From DASYZQ01 sp035946175 (GTDB lineage: Bacteria; Patescibacteriota; Saccharimonadia; Saccharimonadales; UBA4665): a stretch of DNA of 64,000 bases. Shown here one piece after another: positions 23,942 through 32,802 of the stretch. Each line of letters starts with the position of its first letter. The stretch's first letter is position 1. The stretch covers positions 1 to 64,000 of the forward strand of contig DASYZQ010000014.1 in the NCBI GenBank assembly GCA_035946175.1, read 5' to 3'. A model generated the notes under the pieces. It was not told the origin of the DNA, searched no databases, and worked only from the letters and a program-made list of their open reading frames with translations. The translations under genes were made by a program, and so were the position numbers.

Positions 23942-26926
23942 CTAAATCGGCCCTGCTGGGGAGGGTGGAGCGGCGGCTGGACCGGCGGCGGCGGCCGCGG
24001 CGGCGGCATGCATAGTCGATGCAGCACCAGTGCGGAAATCTTTTCGCATTTCTTCAAAGTGATGGGGCTCAGCAAAGCCTGGGGTCTGTTCTTGCTCAAG
24101 TACGGAATTCGCCAGATCTAATACCGTACCGGTGCTTCCTCCTCTAGGGCCAAAACCTGCCAGACCAAGCCCCCGGGCACTGGTTAGGCTAACACCAAAC
24201 ATACCGTCGGCTACAGATTGGGCATTGAGTTTCGATTCTTGCCCCAAGGCGTCATACTCGCCCATCATAGAGGCAAGCTCTTGCTTGACGTTGCGGCGGC
24301 TGGCTTCCAGCTGCTCTTGAGAGAAGCGGCCGTCCCCAGCTGTAACGCTATCGTGCATATCATTGAGGTTTTCCAGCTGCTGTGAGAAGACCTCTGCTCT
24401 TCTGCGAGCCAGATTACCGGCGCTATATGGCTTACCGGTTGCGAGAAGCGCCTGCCTCGTCCCCTCATTGGCTGAGTCGAGCACTTTATTGGTCGCTTCA
24501 CGCAAACTAGGGCCACGGAGGGCTGCCTGCTGCTCGGGCGTTAATCTAGCTCCACGGGCCTGAAGCTGTAGTGCCTGGGCTTGGGCACGTTTACCATTAC
24601 GAATGTAGGCAAAGGCTCCTAGCATGTCCCCAAAACCACCACCACCAAGATCACCTCGTCCTGAGTTGACGGCTGAGGAACGCATACCAGCTAACATATT
24701 GCTGGCAGCATTAAGATCATTGCCGGCACTGGCATCAATCCACTGCAGCATGTCGCCGGCCGCTTCTTCCATAGTTCCATGCGTTCGGCCAAATCCGGTA
24801 CCGGTTGCAGCTTGAGCCATGGTCGCAGCCCTTAGAAGCGACTGGCCATTGCCCCCCGCCCGCTTCGCTTCCATCACTTCATCTGCGGCAAGATTTAGTT
24901 CACGATCGGTTCCCTTGAAGCCATGATCCTGAAGGCTACTGATAACATCCTGTCGGCTATCCCCGCGTCCGGAAAGCGACTTCCCGGCACCAGTCGTTTC
25001 CATAAGTGCCCACAACTTGGTGTCATCGCTCTTTATAGCTTTGAAAGCTTCGTTCTTTTCTTCCATCCCAGCGGCAGTGGACTGAATAAGATTAGCCTGC
25101 CTGGCTCGGATCCGGCTTGGCCGGAAGCGAGCCCCCGGTGCGAGAGCTGCGGATTGAGCGATCGGATTAAGCCAACGGGTCAGACCGGCTCGACCTTGAA
25201 AACGCTGGCCTGCTTGAGCATTCTGCCAGTTGCTCTGTGCCTGATGACCTCGGAAATCGCGGAGTCGTTTAAAGGCGCCTCCATGAAAATTGTTGATCGC
25301 CCCACTTGCGGCAGCGAGCGCACCGCCAGCCAGCCGAAACGCTGTACCAAACATAAAATAGACAATAATAGCAGCGAGCGGTGCTAATATGGCAGCCGGA
25401 CCGGACTGCTTCGCGGCGACGCGCTCCATAACCTGACCGCCAGCCAGCATAAGCGCTATAATAACCTGCACTGTATAAACCGCCAACGCAGCATCACGCC
25501 AAACTTTGTAGAGGAATTGGGTACCAGGCAGGATATAAGCGGCGATAGCGAGCGGTGCGGCTATGATAACTATAATGAGGATAATCATCCGGATAGTCAG
25601 AGTAACAAAGGCAACGAATAAGGCTAGGACCAATGAACCGACGATTGCCAGAATACCGGGAATACCAAATATAAATACTGCGGTACCTATAGCAACCGCT
25701 TCCGCTGTAGTGACAACGGCGATACCTGCCTGGTTCAAAATGCCATTAACAATATCTGTCGGCTGCACGGCCGGTCCCAGACCCTGGAACGGATAGATAA
25801 TGACATCGCCAATCCAGTTCATGATGTCATTAAAGAATTGGGTTACAAACTCCATAAGTGGCCAGGAAAGTGTCAGAGCAATCGCACCGATGAGCAGCCG
25901 TGGCAGGAGTTTCCGGATACTATAGGCATCAAGCACCTGGAAACCAAGTGCCTGGGCAATGATCATGACAAGTGCGGCCATCACGAGCAAACTCACCGCT
26001 ACATCCCGGAAACCACTCCATGCCGCAAAAAAGGCGCTACCAGGTTGTTTCGTTGTATCGAAGTTAACTAGAGGATAGGTTAGCTCGGCCTGCAATATAT
26101 CGTTGAGCGGCTTCACAACGCTGTCTAGTTGAGTAATAATCGGACAGACGAGCCAGCGCAACCCCCATGTTGATATGGGGCAGTTATCTGGTGTTTGGCC
26201 ACTACCTGCACCACCATTCGCATTGAACTTAGCAGTCGTGCCATTGTCTGATTTACAGGTTGCTGGATAGCTGTTGGCTATTGAGCTGGGCAGCGCTTGG
26301 GTGAAGGCACCGCCCTGACCCACCTGAAAGTAGGTAATCTTGCCAGTAGTTGAATCGTAAGTAACAAAGTCAACCGGACAACCGTTGTTAGCAATGGAGC
26401 CGACGTAATCGTTAGAGCCATTAGCCTGTGAAAATACCGGACTCACGCCTGTACAGTTACCAGATAAATCAAGAGACTGCGAACCGCTCCCAGGAACAAA
26501 GGTCAAGTTTTTGATGCAGTTATTGCCGCCTCCGCCGCCTCCGATTGCTACAGTATTGTATGTCGGATTTAGGGTGGCATTTAGTGTACCGGCTACACTG
26601 CAGCCCCCACCAATGCCACTTTTCGTGCGGAGTTGTATCGTAGCCGTGGTGGCCGCTTGATAACTCTGGACTACCAGTAGTGGCTGACAGTTGTTGCTTA
26701 CTTGGATACGGCCGATCAGTGTCATGGTATCGGTTGCGGTATCAACGCTCTGTTTTGAGAAATCAACGCCGCCAGCACCACCACAGAGAACGTTGGTCAA
26801 ATTGGTCCAGCCACAGTTCGTCGATATCGCAGATGCCGACGGCATGCTTATCAGGAATAGCATCAGCAGTAAGGGTAATATAACCAGCACGACACACCCT
26901 AATATGCCCATCCGTCGCCGTATCAT
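23942..26926 (-). CDS. VirB6/TrbL-like polytopic T4SS protein
   Basis: A 994-residue protein: signal/TM helix (about 8-33), a Cys-rich extracytoplasmic domain (about 35-270), then a membrane core of about six helices (about 305-545) with the run ILAIVGSLVLALFVAFVTLT, typical of TrbL/VirB6 pore proteins. A long cytoplasmic, Ala/Gln/Arg-rich helical domain (550-994) ends in a low-complexity Ala/Pro tail. VirB6-type proteins form the inner-membrane channel of T4SSs; extended C-termini occur in related systems. TATACT (26941-26936 minus) ends 9 nt before the ATG, so the leader is about 2-3 nt. Monocistronic, convergent with the unknown pair. Confidence 0.78.
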   Translation of the reverse strand: MIRRRMGILGCVVLVILPLLLMLFLISMPSASAISTNCGWTNLTNVLCGGAGGVDFSKQSVDTATDTMTLIGRIQVSNNCQPLLVVQSYQAATTATIQLRTKSGIGGGCSVAGTLNATLNPTYNTVAIGGGGGGNNCIKNLTFVPGSGSQSLDLSGNCTGVSPVFSQANGSNDYVGSIANNGCPVDFVTYDSTTGKITYFQVGQGGAFTQALPSSIANSYPATCKSDNGTTAKFNANGGAGSGQTPDNCPISTWGLRWLVCPIITQLDSVVKPLNDILQAELTYPLVNFDTTKQPGSAFFAAWSGFRDVAVSLLVMAALVMIIAQALGFQVLDAYSIRKLLPRLLIGAIALTLSWPLMEFVTQFFNDIMNWIGDVIIYPFQGLGPAVQPTDIVNGILNQAGIAVVTTAEAVAIGTAVFIFGIPGILAIVGSLVLALFVAFVTLTIRMIILIIVIIAAPLAIAAYILPGTQFLYKVWRDAALAVYTVQVIIALMLAGGQVMERVAAKQSGPAAILAPLAAIIVYFMFGTAFRLAGGALAAASGAINNFHGGAFKRLRDFRGHQAQSNWQNAQAGQRFQGRAGLTRWLNPIAQSAALAPGARFRPSRIRARQANLIQSTAAGMEEKNEAFKAIKSDDTKLWALMETTGAGKSLSGRGDSRQDVISSLQDHGFKGTDRELNLAADEVMEAKRAGGNGQSLLRAATMAQAATGTGFGRTHGTMEEAAGDMLQWIDASAGNDLNAASNMLAGMRSSAVNSGRGDLGGGGFGDMLGAFAYIRNGKRAQAQALQLQARGARLTPEQQAALRGPSLREATNKVLDSANEGTRQALLATGKPYSAGNLARRRAEVFSQQLENLNDMHDSVTAGDGRFSQEQLEASRRNVKQELASMMGEYDALGQESKLNAQSVADGMFGVSLTSARGLGLAGFGPRGGSTGTVLDLANSVLEQEQTPGFAEPHHFEEMRKDFRTGAASTMHAAAAAAAAGPAAAPPSPAGPI

Positions 26927-26935
26927 TATGCTAGC

Positions 26936-26941
26936 AGTATA
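26936..26941 (-). promoter_or_regulatory. -10 box of virB6-like gene
   Basis: On the minus strand TGATATACT forms an extended -10; the ATG follows after nine bases, leaving a leader of at most three bases. Confidence 0.5.
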
Positions 26942-27037
26942 TCAGCAAGTTGTGATGGGTAGAAAGCTTCTTATGCTTCCCTCGGATCGCTTGCCCGCAC
27001 ATCGCAATTGGTCGTATACTATTATAGAGTTAAGCTT

Positions 27038-27427
27038 ATGAAGCGCTTTCTAAAAACACAAACAATCATCGGGATTATATTGGCAAGCTTGCTGTTTACA
27101 GTCACAGCAGCTCCGTTGAACGCATATGCTGCTGCGCCGTCCTGCCCGACACTGAGCCAGATTAGCTCTGGAAAATCAACCGGACAGGGAGAAAAATGTC
27201 TTTTCTATTATTATGCTCAGCCGCTTGTCGATGTACTGAGCGGCATCGTAGGTGTTGCCGTGGTTATATCTCTGATTACGGCAGGCATTCAATATTCCTC
27301 GGCAGCCGGAGATTCAGGAAAGGTTTCTGCTGCCAAAGAACGCATACGAAATTCAATCATCGCTATATTCGCCTACTTAGTATTGCTGGCATTCCTGCAA
27401 TGGCTGCTGCCGGGAGGAATTGTCTGA
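27038..27427 (+). CDS. Pilin-like T4SS protein, tandem copy 1
   Basis: 129 residues: signal helix (about 8-29), Cys-bearing segment (CPTLSQ, C50-type), then two TM helices flanking the family loop AGIQYSSAAGDSGKVSAAKE. It belongs to the Mbov_0395-type pilin-like group seen with CPR secretion genes. ATG at 27038 is chosen over an upstream TTG/GTG because it begins the typical basic signal region (MKRFLKTQ). First of five tandem genes; the next begins 17 nt later. Confidence 0.75.
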   Translation: MKRFLKTQTIIGIILASLLFTVTAAPLNAYAAAPSCPTLSQISSGKSTGQGEKCLFYYYAQPLVDVLSGIVGVAVVISLITAGIQYSSAAGDSGKVSAAKERIRNSIIAIFAYLVLLAFLQWLLPGGIV

Positions 27428-27443
27428 TGGGCGAGGTAAGGTT

Positions 27444-27836
27444 ATGAACGTACTGCTATTCTCTTTGTTCCAGCACTTCGCGGCTAACGGCATATGCAAC
27501 AAATACAGCTTCTTTGGCATCCCGCCTTGGTACGAGTATCTGCCGAATACCGACTTCAATAACCATTGCCAAGTGATACACTTCAATTTTCTCAATCCAC
27601 AAGGCGCAAGTGGCTTGGTACTGGTCGTCCTGGCTGCCATAGACATATTGCTGCGCATCGTTGCATATGTTGCCATCGTCTATACTATCTATGGGGGATT
27701 CCAATATATCGCCAGTCAGGGACAACCGGATAAAACGAGCGCGGCCCAGGAAACCATCAAGAACGGTTTGATCGGTTTAGTTATTGCTGGTATCGCAGTT
27801 GCAATAGTAGCGTTCATCGGGAGCCAGCTTGGATAG
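27444..27836 (+). CDS. Pilin-like T4SS protein, tandem copy 2
   Basis: 130 residues. An N-terminal Cys/aromatic-rich segment (about 1-55, FNNHCQVIHFNF) replaces the usual signal peptide. Two TM helices (about 60-85, 105-127) flank the loop GGFQYIASQGQPDKTSAAQE. GAGGTAAGG lies just before the ATG at 27444. This is the most divergent N-terminus of the six paralogs. Confidence 0.72.
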   Translation: MNVLLFSLFQHFAANGICNKYSFFGIPPWYEYLPNTDFNNHCQVIHFNFLNPQGASGLVLVVLAAIDILLRIVAYVAIVYTIYGGFQYIASQGQPDKTSAAQETIKNGLIGLVIAGIAVAIVAFIGSQLG

Positions 27837-27840
27837 TACT

Positions 27841-28131
27841 ATGTTTGGGTTTAGGATAGTCGCACAACAGGTTATTAACACCCAGAACCTGCCACAGGTG
27901 TCTGCCAATTCAACAGAGATCGGCAAAGTTCTGGACATTGTATTTCAGATAGCTGGCGCCATCGCACTACTCGTTATCACTCTTGCCGGTTTCCGTTACA
28001 TTACTTCAAGAGGCGATCCGCAGGCAATAGCTCAGGCCAAGAATGCCATCCTTTACGCAGCTATTGGTCTGGTAGTTTGCGTCCTGGCAATTGCCATCGT
28101 TAACTTTATCGTGAACAGTACGTCTGGGTAG
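27841..28131 (+). CDS. Pilin-like T4SS protein, tandem copy 3
   Basis: A compact 96-residue member without an obvious signal peptide: an N-terminal amphipathic part, TM helix (about 32-52), loop AGFRYITSRGDPQAIAQAKN, and a second TM helix (about 70-92). ATG at 27841 is 4 nt after the preceding stop; an in-frame TTG at 27829 overlapping the previous gene is an alternative. Confidence 0.7.
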   Translation: MFGFRIVAQQVINTQNLPQVSANSTEIGKVLDIVFQIAGAIALLVITLAGFRYITSRGDPQAIAQAKNAILYAAIGLVVCVLAIAIVNFIVNSTSG

Positions 28132-28138
28132 GAGAGAT

Positions 28139-28534
28139 ATGAGCATGCTCCGGAAATATTTATGTGTCGGTGCACTTATCTGTGTTATAGCGTGGCCTGT
28201 TATATGGCCGGCAACAACTGCTGCGGCCAGCAACCTGTTTGGCCAGCCCTGCGGCCAGGGCGGCACGAGTTCGGTGGTATGTAATACGCCGGCGAGCAGT
28301 AATCCGGTTGCCGGTCCTAACGGTATCATTGTCAAGGTGACGCGTATCGTTGCTGTATTCGGTGGCGCAATAGCCGTGATCATGATGATTGTAGGCGGTA
28401 TAATGTACGTACTTTCCGCTGGCGATGCTAACAAGGTCAACACCGCCAAGGATACGATTCTGTATGCCGCAGTGGGACTTCTGATTATCGCCTTAGCGCA
28501 AGCGATTGTGGTGTTTGTTGTGGATAGGATATAA
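28139..28534 (+). CDS. Pilin-like T4SS protein, tandem copy 4
   Basis: 131 residues: signal peptide (about 6-29), two Cys (C40, C50 region) in a Gly/Asn-rich mature N-terminus, then two TM helices around the loop GGIMYVLSAGDANKVNTAKD. SD GGAGAG precedes the ATG, 7 nt after the previous stop. Confidence 0.75.
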   Translation: MSMLRKYLCVGALICVIAWPVIWPATTAAASNLFGQPCGQGGTSSVVCNTPASSNPVAGPNGIIVKVTRIVAVFGGAIAVIMMIVGGIMYVLSAGDANKVNTAKDTILYAAVGLLIIALAQAIVVFVVDRI

Positions 28535-28559
28535 TTTTTAGTATAGAGAAGTTAGTCAA

Positions 28560-28970
28560 ATGAAATATCTGCGCACCACAATCGGCATTGTCCTCGGCAT
28601 AACTGTTTGTGTGACGGCCAGCAATCAAATAACCTTTGGGGCGGGCAAATCACTCAGTCCTTCTCAGCAACAGATATGCAATGGTGTCCAGACGGTTCCA
28701 GGGGCGGGCAGTAATTGCACAACAAGCCCTGGTAGCCCCACCTTAAACGGCGTCATTGCTGCAGTCGTAAATATCTTGAGTGCAGCAATCGGCATCCTCG
28801 CGATTATCATGATCATGTTTGCCGGTTTCCGTTATGTTAATGCGGGTGGTGATTCGGGTAAGATCTCTTCAGCTAAAGATACTATCATCTACGCAATTGT
28901 CGGATTAGTGGTTGCAGGGTTTGCCCAAGCAATTGTCCGACTTGTCCTTCACAAGAGCGGCATCGGCTAA
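28560..28970 (+). CDS. Pilin-like T4SS protein, tandem copy 5
   Basis: 136 residues: signal peptide (about 5-28), Cys pair (QQICNG, SNCTTS), two TM helices around the loop AGFRYVNAGGDSGKISSAKD. Closest in layout to the 12-kb copy (both have GG/AGF-Y, D-S/T-G-K). A TATAAT at about 28530 and a TATAGA nearer the start suggest an extra promoter for this last gene. It converges on recF. Confidence 0.75.
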   Translation: MKYLRTTIGIVLGITVCVTASNQITFGAGKSLSPSQQQICNGVQTVPGAGSNCTTSPGSPTLNGVIAAVVNILSAAIGILAIIMIMFAGFRYVNAGGDSGKISSAKDTIIYAIVGLVVAGFAQAIVRLVLHKSGIG

Positions 28971-29001
28971 GCAGCAGACAGCCTTCGCTCCACCCGGCAG
29001 C

Positions 29002-30063
29002 CTACAGCCGTATAATCGTACGGCTGGCAAAGCTCCTTGAGACATCCGCCGCATCAGTGGTCGTAATAAACGCCTGGTACTTCGCTACGAAGTGGGTGAG
29101 CGCTTCCCGGCGCCTGCTATCGAGCTCGCTAAAAACGTCGTCTAGCAGCAGCATAGGTTTTATACCCCCCATCTGTTCCAGCAGGTGGAGCTCTATAATC
29201 TTCAGCGCCAGCACCACACTGCGTGTTTCTCCCCTTGAAGCTGCCGTTTGCAGCGAGTGATCATTGAGTAGTATCATCAAATCGTCACGGTGCGGCCCGT
29301 GGGCAGTGAAACCTCTCGCTACATCCAGCCGGTGATCTTGTTCTAATCTGTTCAGCAGCTGCGATTCATAGTCACCGGTGAAGGGAGTATAGTAGCGCAA
29401 GCTGATCACTTCCGGAGCATCAACCAGTTCTCTGTATATGTCGGTCAATTGAGCATTGCACCGTTCAATGAGTTCCAGTCTTGTCTTAGCTATTTTGCCA
29501 CCAAGTTCACTGAGACGAAGGTCCCAAACAAACAGCTGGGCGGATAAGTCTATGGTGGGTTGTTTGAGTAGGGCATTACGCTGGATCAAAACCCGTCTGT
29601 AGTGTTGGCGTAGCGCTGCAAAGGAAGGCTCGATTTGTTCGGCGAGATCATCCAGAAAGTTCCGTCTGAGCTCTGGTAGACTACTAAGCTGCAGCAGGTG
29701 GTTCGGCTCAAATAGCACGACCGGCAGGCTGCGGATGCGATGCAATCGTTTCAGAGATTGTTGATTAATCTCGAAACTTTTCGACACATGAGCCGTTTCG
29801 TGGTCCAAACGCTGCAGTTTCACCACCCGTTGCTCATTTTCTACATCCAACCCGGCGTCGATCCGCGCCCAATCATCACCGAAAGCTATAAGCTCGGAAT
29901 CACGGGCCCTATATGAACTGCCCCGGGCCATGACAAGCAGTGCTTCCAACAGATTTGTCTTACCGGTGGCGTTTGCCCCGACTATAATATTGACGGCATT
30001 GCCAAATCGAAATGAAGTGTCCCGATAAGAGCGAAAGTGTTGCAAGCGAATATGCGAAACCAT
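29002..30063 (-). CDS. recF: DNA replication/repair protein RecF
   Basis: A 353-residue SMC-like ABC ATPase that loads RecA at gaps with RecO/RecR. Visible: the N-terminal LQHFRSYRD motif, Walker A GANATGKTNLLEAL (about 33-46), the LFEPNHLLQL segment, signature-type AASRGETRS, and Walker B PMLLLDDVFSELD (about 302-314). Length is typical. It follows dnaN by 15 nt in the classic dnaA-dnaN-recF order, so it is probably co-transcribed. Confidence 0.96.
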   Translation of the reverse strand: MVSHIRLQHFRSYRDTSFRFGNAVNIIVGANATGKTNLLEALLVMARGSSYRARDSELIAFGDDWARIDAGLDVENEQRVVKLQRLDHETAHVSKSFEINQQSLKRLHRIRSLPVVLFEPNHLLQLSSLPELRRNFLDDLAEQIEPSFAALRQHYRRVLIQRNALLKQPTIDLSAQLFVWDLRLSELGGKIAKTRLELIERCNAQLTDIYRELVDAPEVISLRYYTPFTGDYESQLLNRLEQDHRLDVARGFTAHGPHRDDLMILLNDHSLQTAASRGETRSVVLALKIIELHLLEQMGGIKPMLLLDDVFSELDSRRREALTHFVAKYQAFITTTDAADVSRSFASRTIIRL

Positions 30064-30078
30064 ACTGTTTTTTATGAG

Positions 30079-31170
30079 CTAACTCTTCAACGGCATAATG
30101 ACATGAACGTAGCCAGGTTCGGTCACGTCCTTTATAACCGAGGGGGCCAATTTATCATTGAAACCAAAAACCACTTCGGTGCCAGCAATGGCATGCAGCG
30201 CATCAAGCAGGTAACGCGAGTTGATCGTTATATCACCACCGCCACTTACCTTGGCAGGAGCCGTGGCGGTATTTTCGCCAAGTTGCGAGGCAACCGAACG
30301 AATGCTGAGCTGCTGGGCGTCGCCGTCGATATGAATAGTAATACTGCCGGCGCTCTCCCGCGCAAACAGGCTCGACACTTTTGTAACATTCAAAAGGTCT
30401 GCCTTGCTCAGCTGCGCTGTGGTTTCAAACTCCTTCGGAATAAGCTGACGGTAATCTGGGTAGGCGCCCTCTATCAGACGTGCTACCAATTCAACATCAC
30501 CAACTTGAAACAGTATCTGCTGCTCATCATGTGTCACTCGCACTTCCTCATCGAAATCACCGACAATCCGAAGTAAATCCTGCATGGCCGACGACGGAAC
30601 GAGCAGGTGCACCGCCTGGCGCATTGAGCTGAGCTGCTTTTCAGCCAGCCGGTAGCTGTCCGTGGCAACTATGTAGAGCTTATTGTCGACAGTATGTAGC
30701 AGCACACCCGTCAAAATGGGGCGAGCTTCATCTGCGGAAGCAGCCATAATAACCTGGGACAGACCCTTGCGCAGCTCGCTGGCCGGTACTTTCCAGGCAG
30801 TTCCCGAAGTAATAGCCGGCATGACCGGAAATTCGTCGGCCGATACGCCATTAATAACCGATTGGTACTGTTCGGCTTCGACATGCAATCTGTAATCATC
30901 AAGGCTAAGGTTAATAACTCCAGGTGGCAGGCTGCCAATAAACTCCTGCATAAGCCGAGCGGGGACAGTGATAGCGCCCTCCTCACTTATTTTAGAACCG
31001 ATATGGTGAGTAATGGCGATATCGAGATTGGTGGCTGTAACGCTAAGTCGCCCGCCCGCGGTTCTGAGTAATACGTTGCTTAGTACCGGTAGGGTACCAC
31101 GCGTATTGGCTACTCGGGCGACTGTGCCGAGCGCCTTATTAAGATTTTCCTGTGTCACTTGCAGTTTCAT
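30079..31170 (-). CDS. dnaN: DNA polymerase III beta sliding clamp
   Basis: A 363-residue clamp of three similar domains (about 1-120, 125-245, 250-363). Hallmarks are the start MKLQVTQENL, LPVLSNVLL, the DSYRLAEKQ segment of domain II and the C-terminal hydrophobic pocket end YVHVIMPLK. It tethers polymerase III to DNA. The SD AAGGAG is 9 nt before the ATG. Between dnaA (267 bp away) and recF. Confidence 0.97.
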   Translation of the reverse strand: MKLQVTQENLNKALGTVARVANTRGTLPVLSNVLLRTAGGRLSVTATNLDIAITHHIGSKISEEGAITVPARLMQEFIGSLPPGVINLSLDDYRLHVEAEQYQSVINGVSADEFPVMPAITSGTAWKVPASELRKGLSQVIMAASADEARPILTGVLLHTVDNKLYIVATDSYRLAEKQLSSMRQAVHLLVPSSAMQDLLRIVGDFDEEVRVTHDEQQILFQVGDVELVARLIEGAYPDYRQLIPKEFETTAQLSKADLLNVTKVSSLFARESAGSITIHIDGDAQQLSIRSVASQLGENTATAPAKVSGGGDITINSRYLLDALHAIAGTEVVFGFNDKLAPSVIKDVTEPGYVHVIMPLKS

Positions 31171-31437
31171 GGCGAAACGCTCCTTTATATAACGATTAAT
31201 ATATTAAATAGATAGTTATCATAGTTATAGGTCCTGTGGAAGATGCGGAAAAACAACCGGCATACGCCGTTAGATGACCGCTTTATGTTGTGGACAGACC
31301 GGTGGCTGAATCGGGGACGGGCGGAGCATAATCGGGTCGATTGTTCGCAGGCGATCTTGTGGCGGCTGCGCGAGGAGGAAAAATCCAGCAGCAGTCCACT
31401 GCACAGCAACAAACTATGCACATATTTTTCGCAGTAT
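31171..31437. other. dnaA-dnaN intergenic region with degenerate DnaA boxes
   Basis: AT-rich on the dnaN side (ATTAATATATTAAATAGATAG). It holds near-matches to the DnaA box TTWTNCACA: TCTTCCACA (minus strand, 31243-31235), CTGTCCACA (minus, 31297-31289) and CTATGCACA (plus, 31414-31422), with one to two mismatches each. Likely the dnaN promoter and perhaps an auxiliary origin or DnaA control site. The repeated GGCTGCGCGAGGAGG-type segments are not otherwise explained. Confidence 0.45.
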
Positions 31438-32802
31438 TTACGCATAGAGTCGCTCCTTGATTTGCGAAATGGCTGAACGGATATCAACATCGACACGGGA
31501 GTCATGTTCAATCTTTTCAATGGAATGCATGGCCGTGGTGTGGTCTTTGCGGCCGAGCTCCTTGGCAATTTTAGGGAACGAAAGATGTAGTTCACTCCGC
31601 AGCATATACATAGCCACCTGCCGAGGAACCACAATATCTTTATCACGCTTCGGGCCAAGGATGTCTTCCATGGGAATCTGGAAATGACGGGCGGTACGTT
31701 CAATAATTTGACGGGCACTGATGTGTTTCGGGCGAGCATGTGAGACGCTGAGCACGGTGGTTATAATCCCAAGCGACGGATCTAGACCGTGCATCTCACA
31801 ATAAGCTAAAAGTTGATTGAGTGCGCCCTCCAGTTCGCGAATATTCGTCTGAATGTTGGTCGCTAAATACTCGGTTACGTCGGTTGGCAGCTCAACGCCA
31901 TGACCCTGTGCCTTGGCTTGCAGAATTGCGCAACGGGTCTCGAGATCAGGTATCTGCATATCGATGCTCATGCCCCACACAAAACGGGATTTCAACCGCT
32001 CCTCTAATGTTGGGATATCGCGGGGCGGCTTGTCACTGCTAATAATGATCTGCCTGTTAGCTTGGTGTAGAGCATTGAAAGTATGGAAGAATTCCTCTTG
32101 GATCTTCTCCTTACCAGCGAGGAATTGCACATCGTCGACGATCAGCACGTCAGCGCCACGATAGAAGTCGGCGAATGCGGTGTTTTTCTTGAAGCGTAAG
32201 GCATCGACAAATTCCTGAACGAACTGTTCACTACTAACGTAAACTACCCGCGCCCGTGGATTGGCGGCTAACACTGCATTGCCAACTGCTTGGATAAGAT
32301 GGGTCTTACCGATGCCGACGCCGCCATATAAAAAGAGCGGATTGTATTTTTTTCCGGGTGTGGTCGCTACTGCCTGGCAGGCCGCATAAGCTAACTCGTT
32401 ACTGGAACCGACGACGAAGTTTTCAAAATTGTAGCGCTCGTTCAGACCCTGGCGGTAGGTATGTGCCAGTGTGCTGCGCGGGCGTGCTGCTGTCGGAGCA
32501 TCAGTCGTCGGCGATGGTGATTCGCCAAGCACTGGCTCTTCAAGCCGACGTGTCAGCGCCGAATGTACTTTATAGGTGACATGTGCAGACTCCAGACCAT
32601 TCTTTTTAAGAGTCTGAAGTATTAAGTCGTTAAATTTATGCTCCAGTTGTCCTTTGACGAAAATGCTGGGTACCCCGACAAGTAACTCATTGCCCTCAAA
32701 ACGCAGCAGCGTCGTGTTCTTGAACCACGTAACGAAATTCCCCCGAGAGACAGACAATTCAATCTCGCCTAAAACCGCTTGCCACAAGCCCTGCTCTTGC
32801 AT
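31438..32802 (-). CDS. dnaA: Chromosomal replication initiator DnaA
   Basis: A 454-residue initiator: domain I (1-80, LWQAVLGEIELSVSRGNF), short linker (about 90-115), AAA+ domain III with NFVVGSSNELAYAA, Walker A GGVGIGKTHL and Walker B VLIVDDVQFL, and domain IV with the DnaA-box helix LGRKDHTTAMHSIEKI. It unwinds oriC and loads the helicase. The frame is open further upstream, but ATG at 32802 matches the family N-terminus (MQEQGLWQAV). GGGAG and GAGGG lie just upstream. Confidence 0.97.
   Translation of the reverse strand: MQEQGLWQAVLGEIELSVSRGNFVTWFKNTTLLRFEGNELLVGVPSIFVKGQLEHKFNDLILQTLKKNGLESAHVTYKVHSALTRRLEEPVLGESPSPTTDAPTAARPRSTLAHTYRQGLNERYNFENFVVGSSNELAYAACQAVATTPGKKYNPLFLYGGVGIGKTHLIQAVGNAVLAANPRARVVYVSSEQFVQEFVDALRFKKNTAFADFYRGADVLIVDDVQFLAGKEKIQEEFFHTFNALHQANRQIIISSDKPPRDIPTLEERLKSRFVWGMSIDMQIPDLETRCAILQAKAQGHGVELPTDVTEYLATNIQTNIRELEGALNQLLAYCEMHGLDPSLGIITTVLSVSHARPKHISARQIIERTARHFQIPMEDILGPKRDKDIVVPRQVAMYMLRSELHLSFPKIAKELGRKDHTTAMHSIEKIEHDSRVDVDIRSAISQIKERLYA

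Noticed and set aside
29006..29025. AGCCGTA-N6-TACGGCT hairpin as a terminator between the pilin array and recF
   Set aside because: It lies inside the recF 3' coding end and has no T-run.
31185..31739. 184-codon minus-strand frame overlapping dnaA and the dnaA-dnaN gap
   Set aside because: It is a shadow of dnaA in another frame, with no family resemblance.
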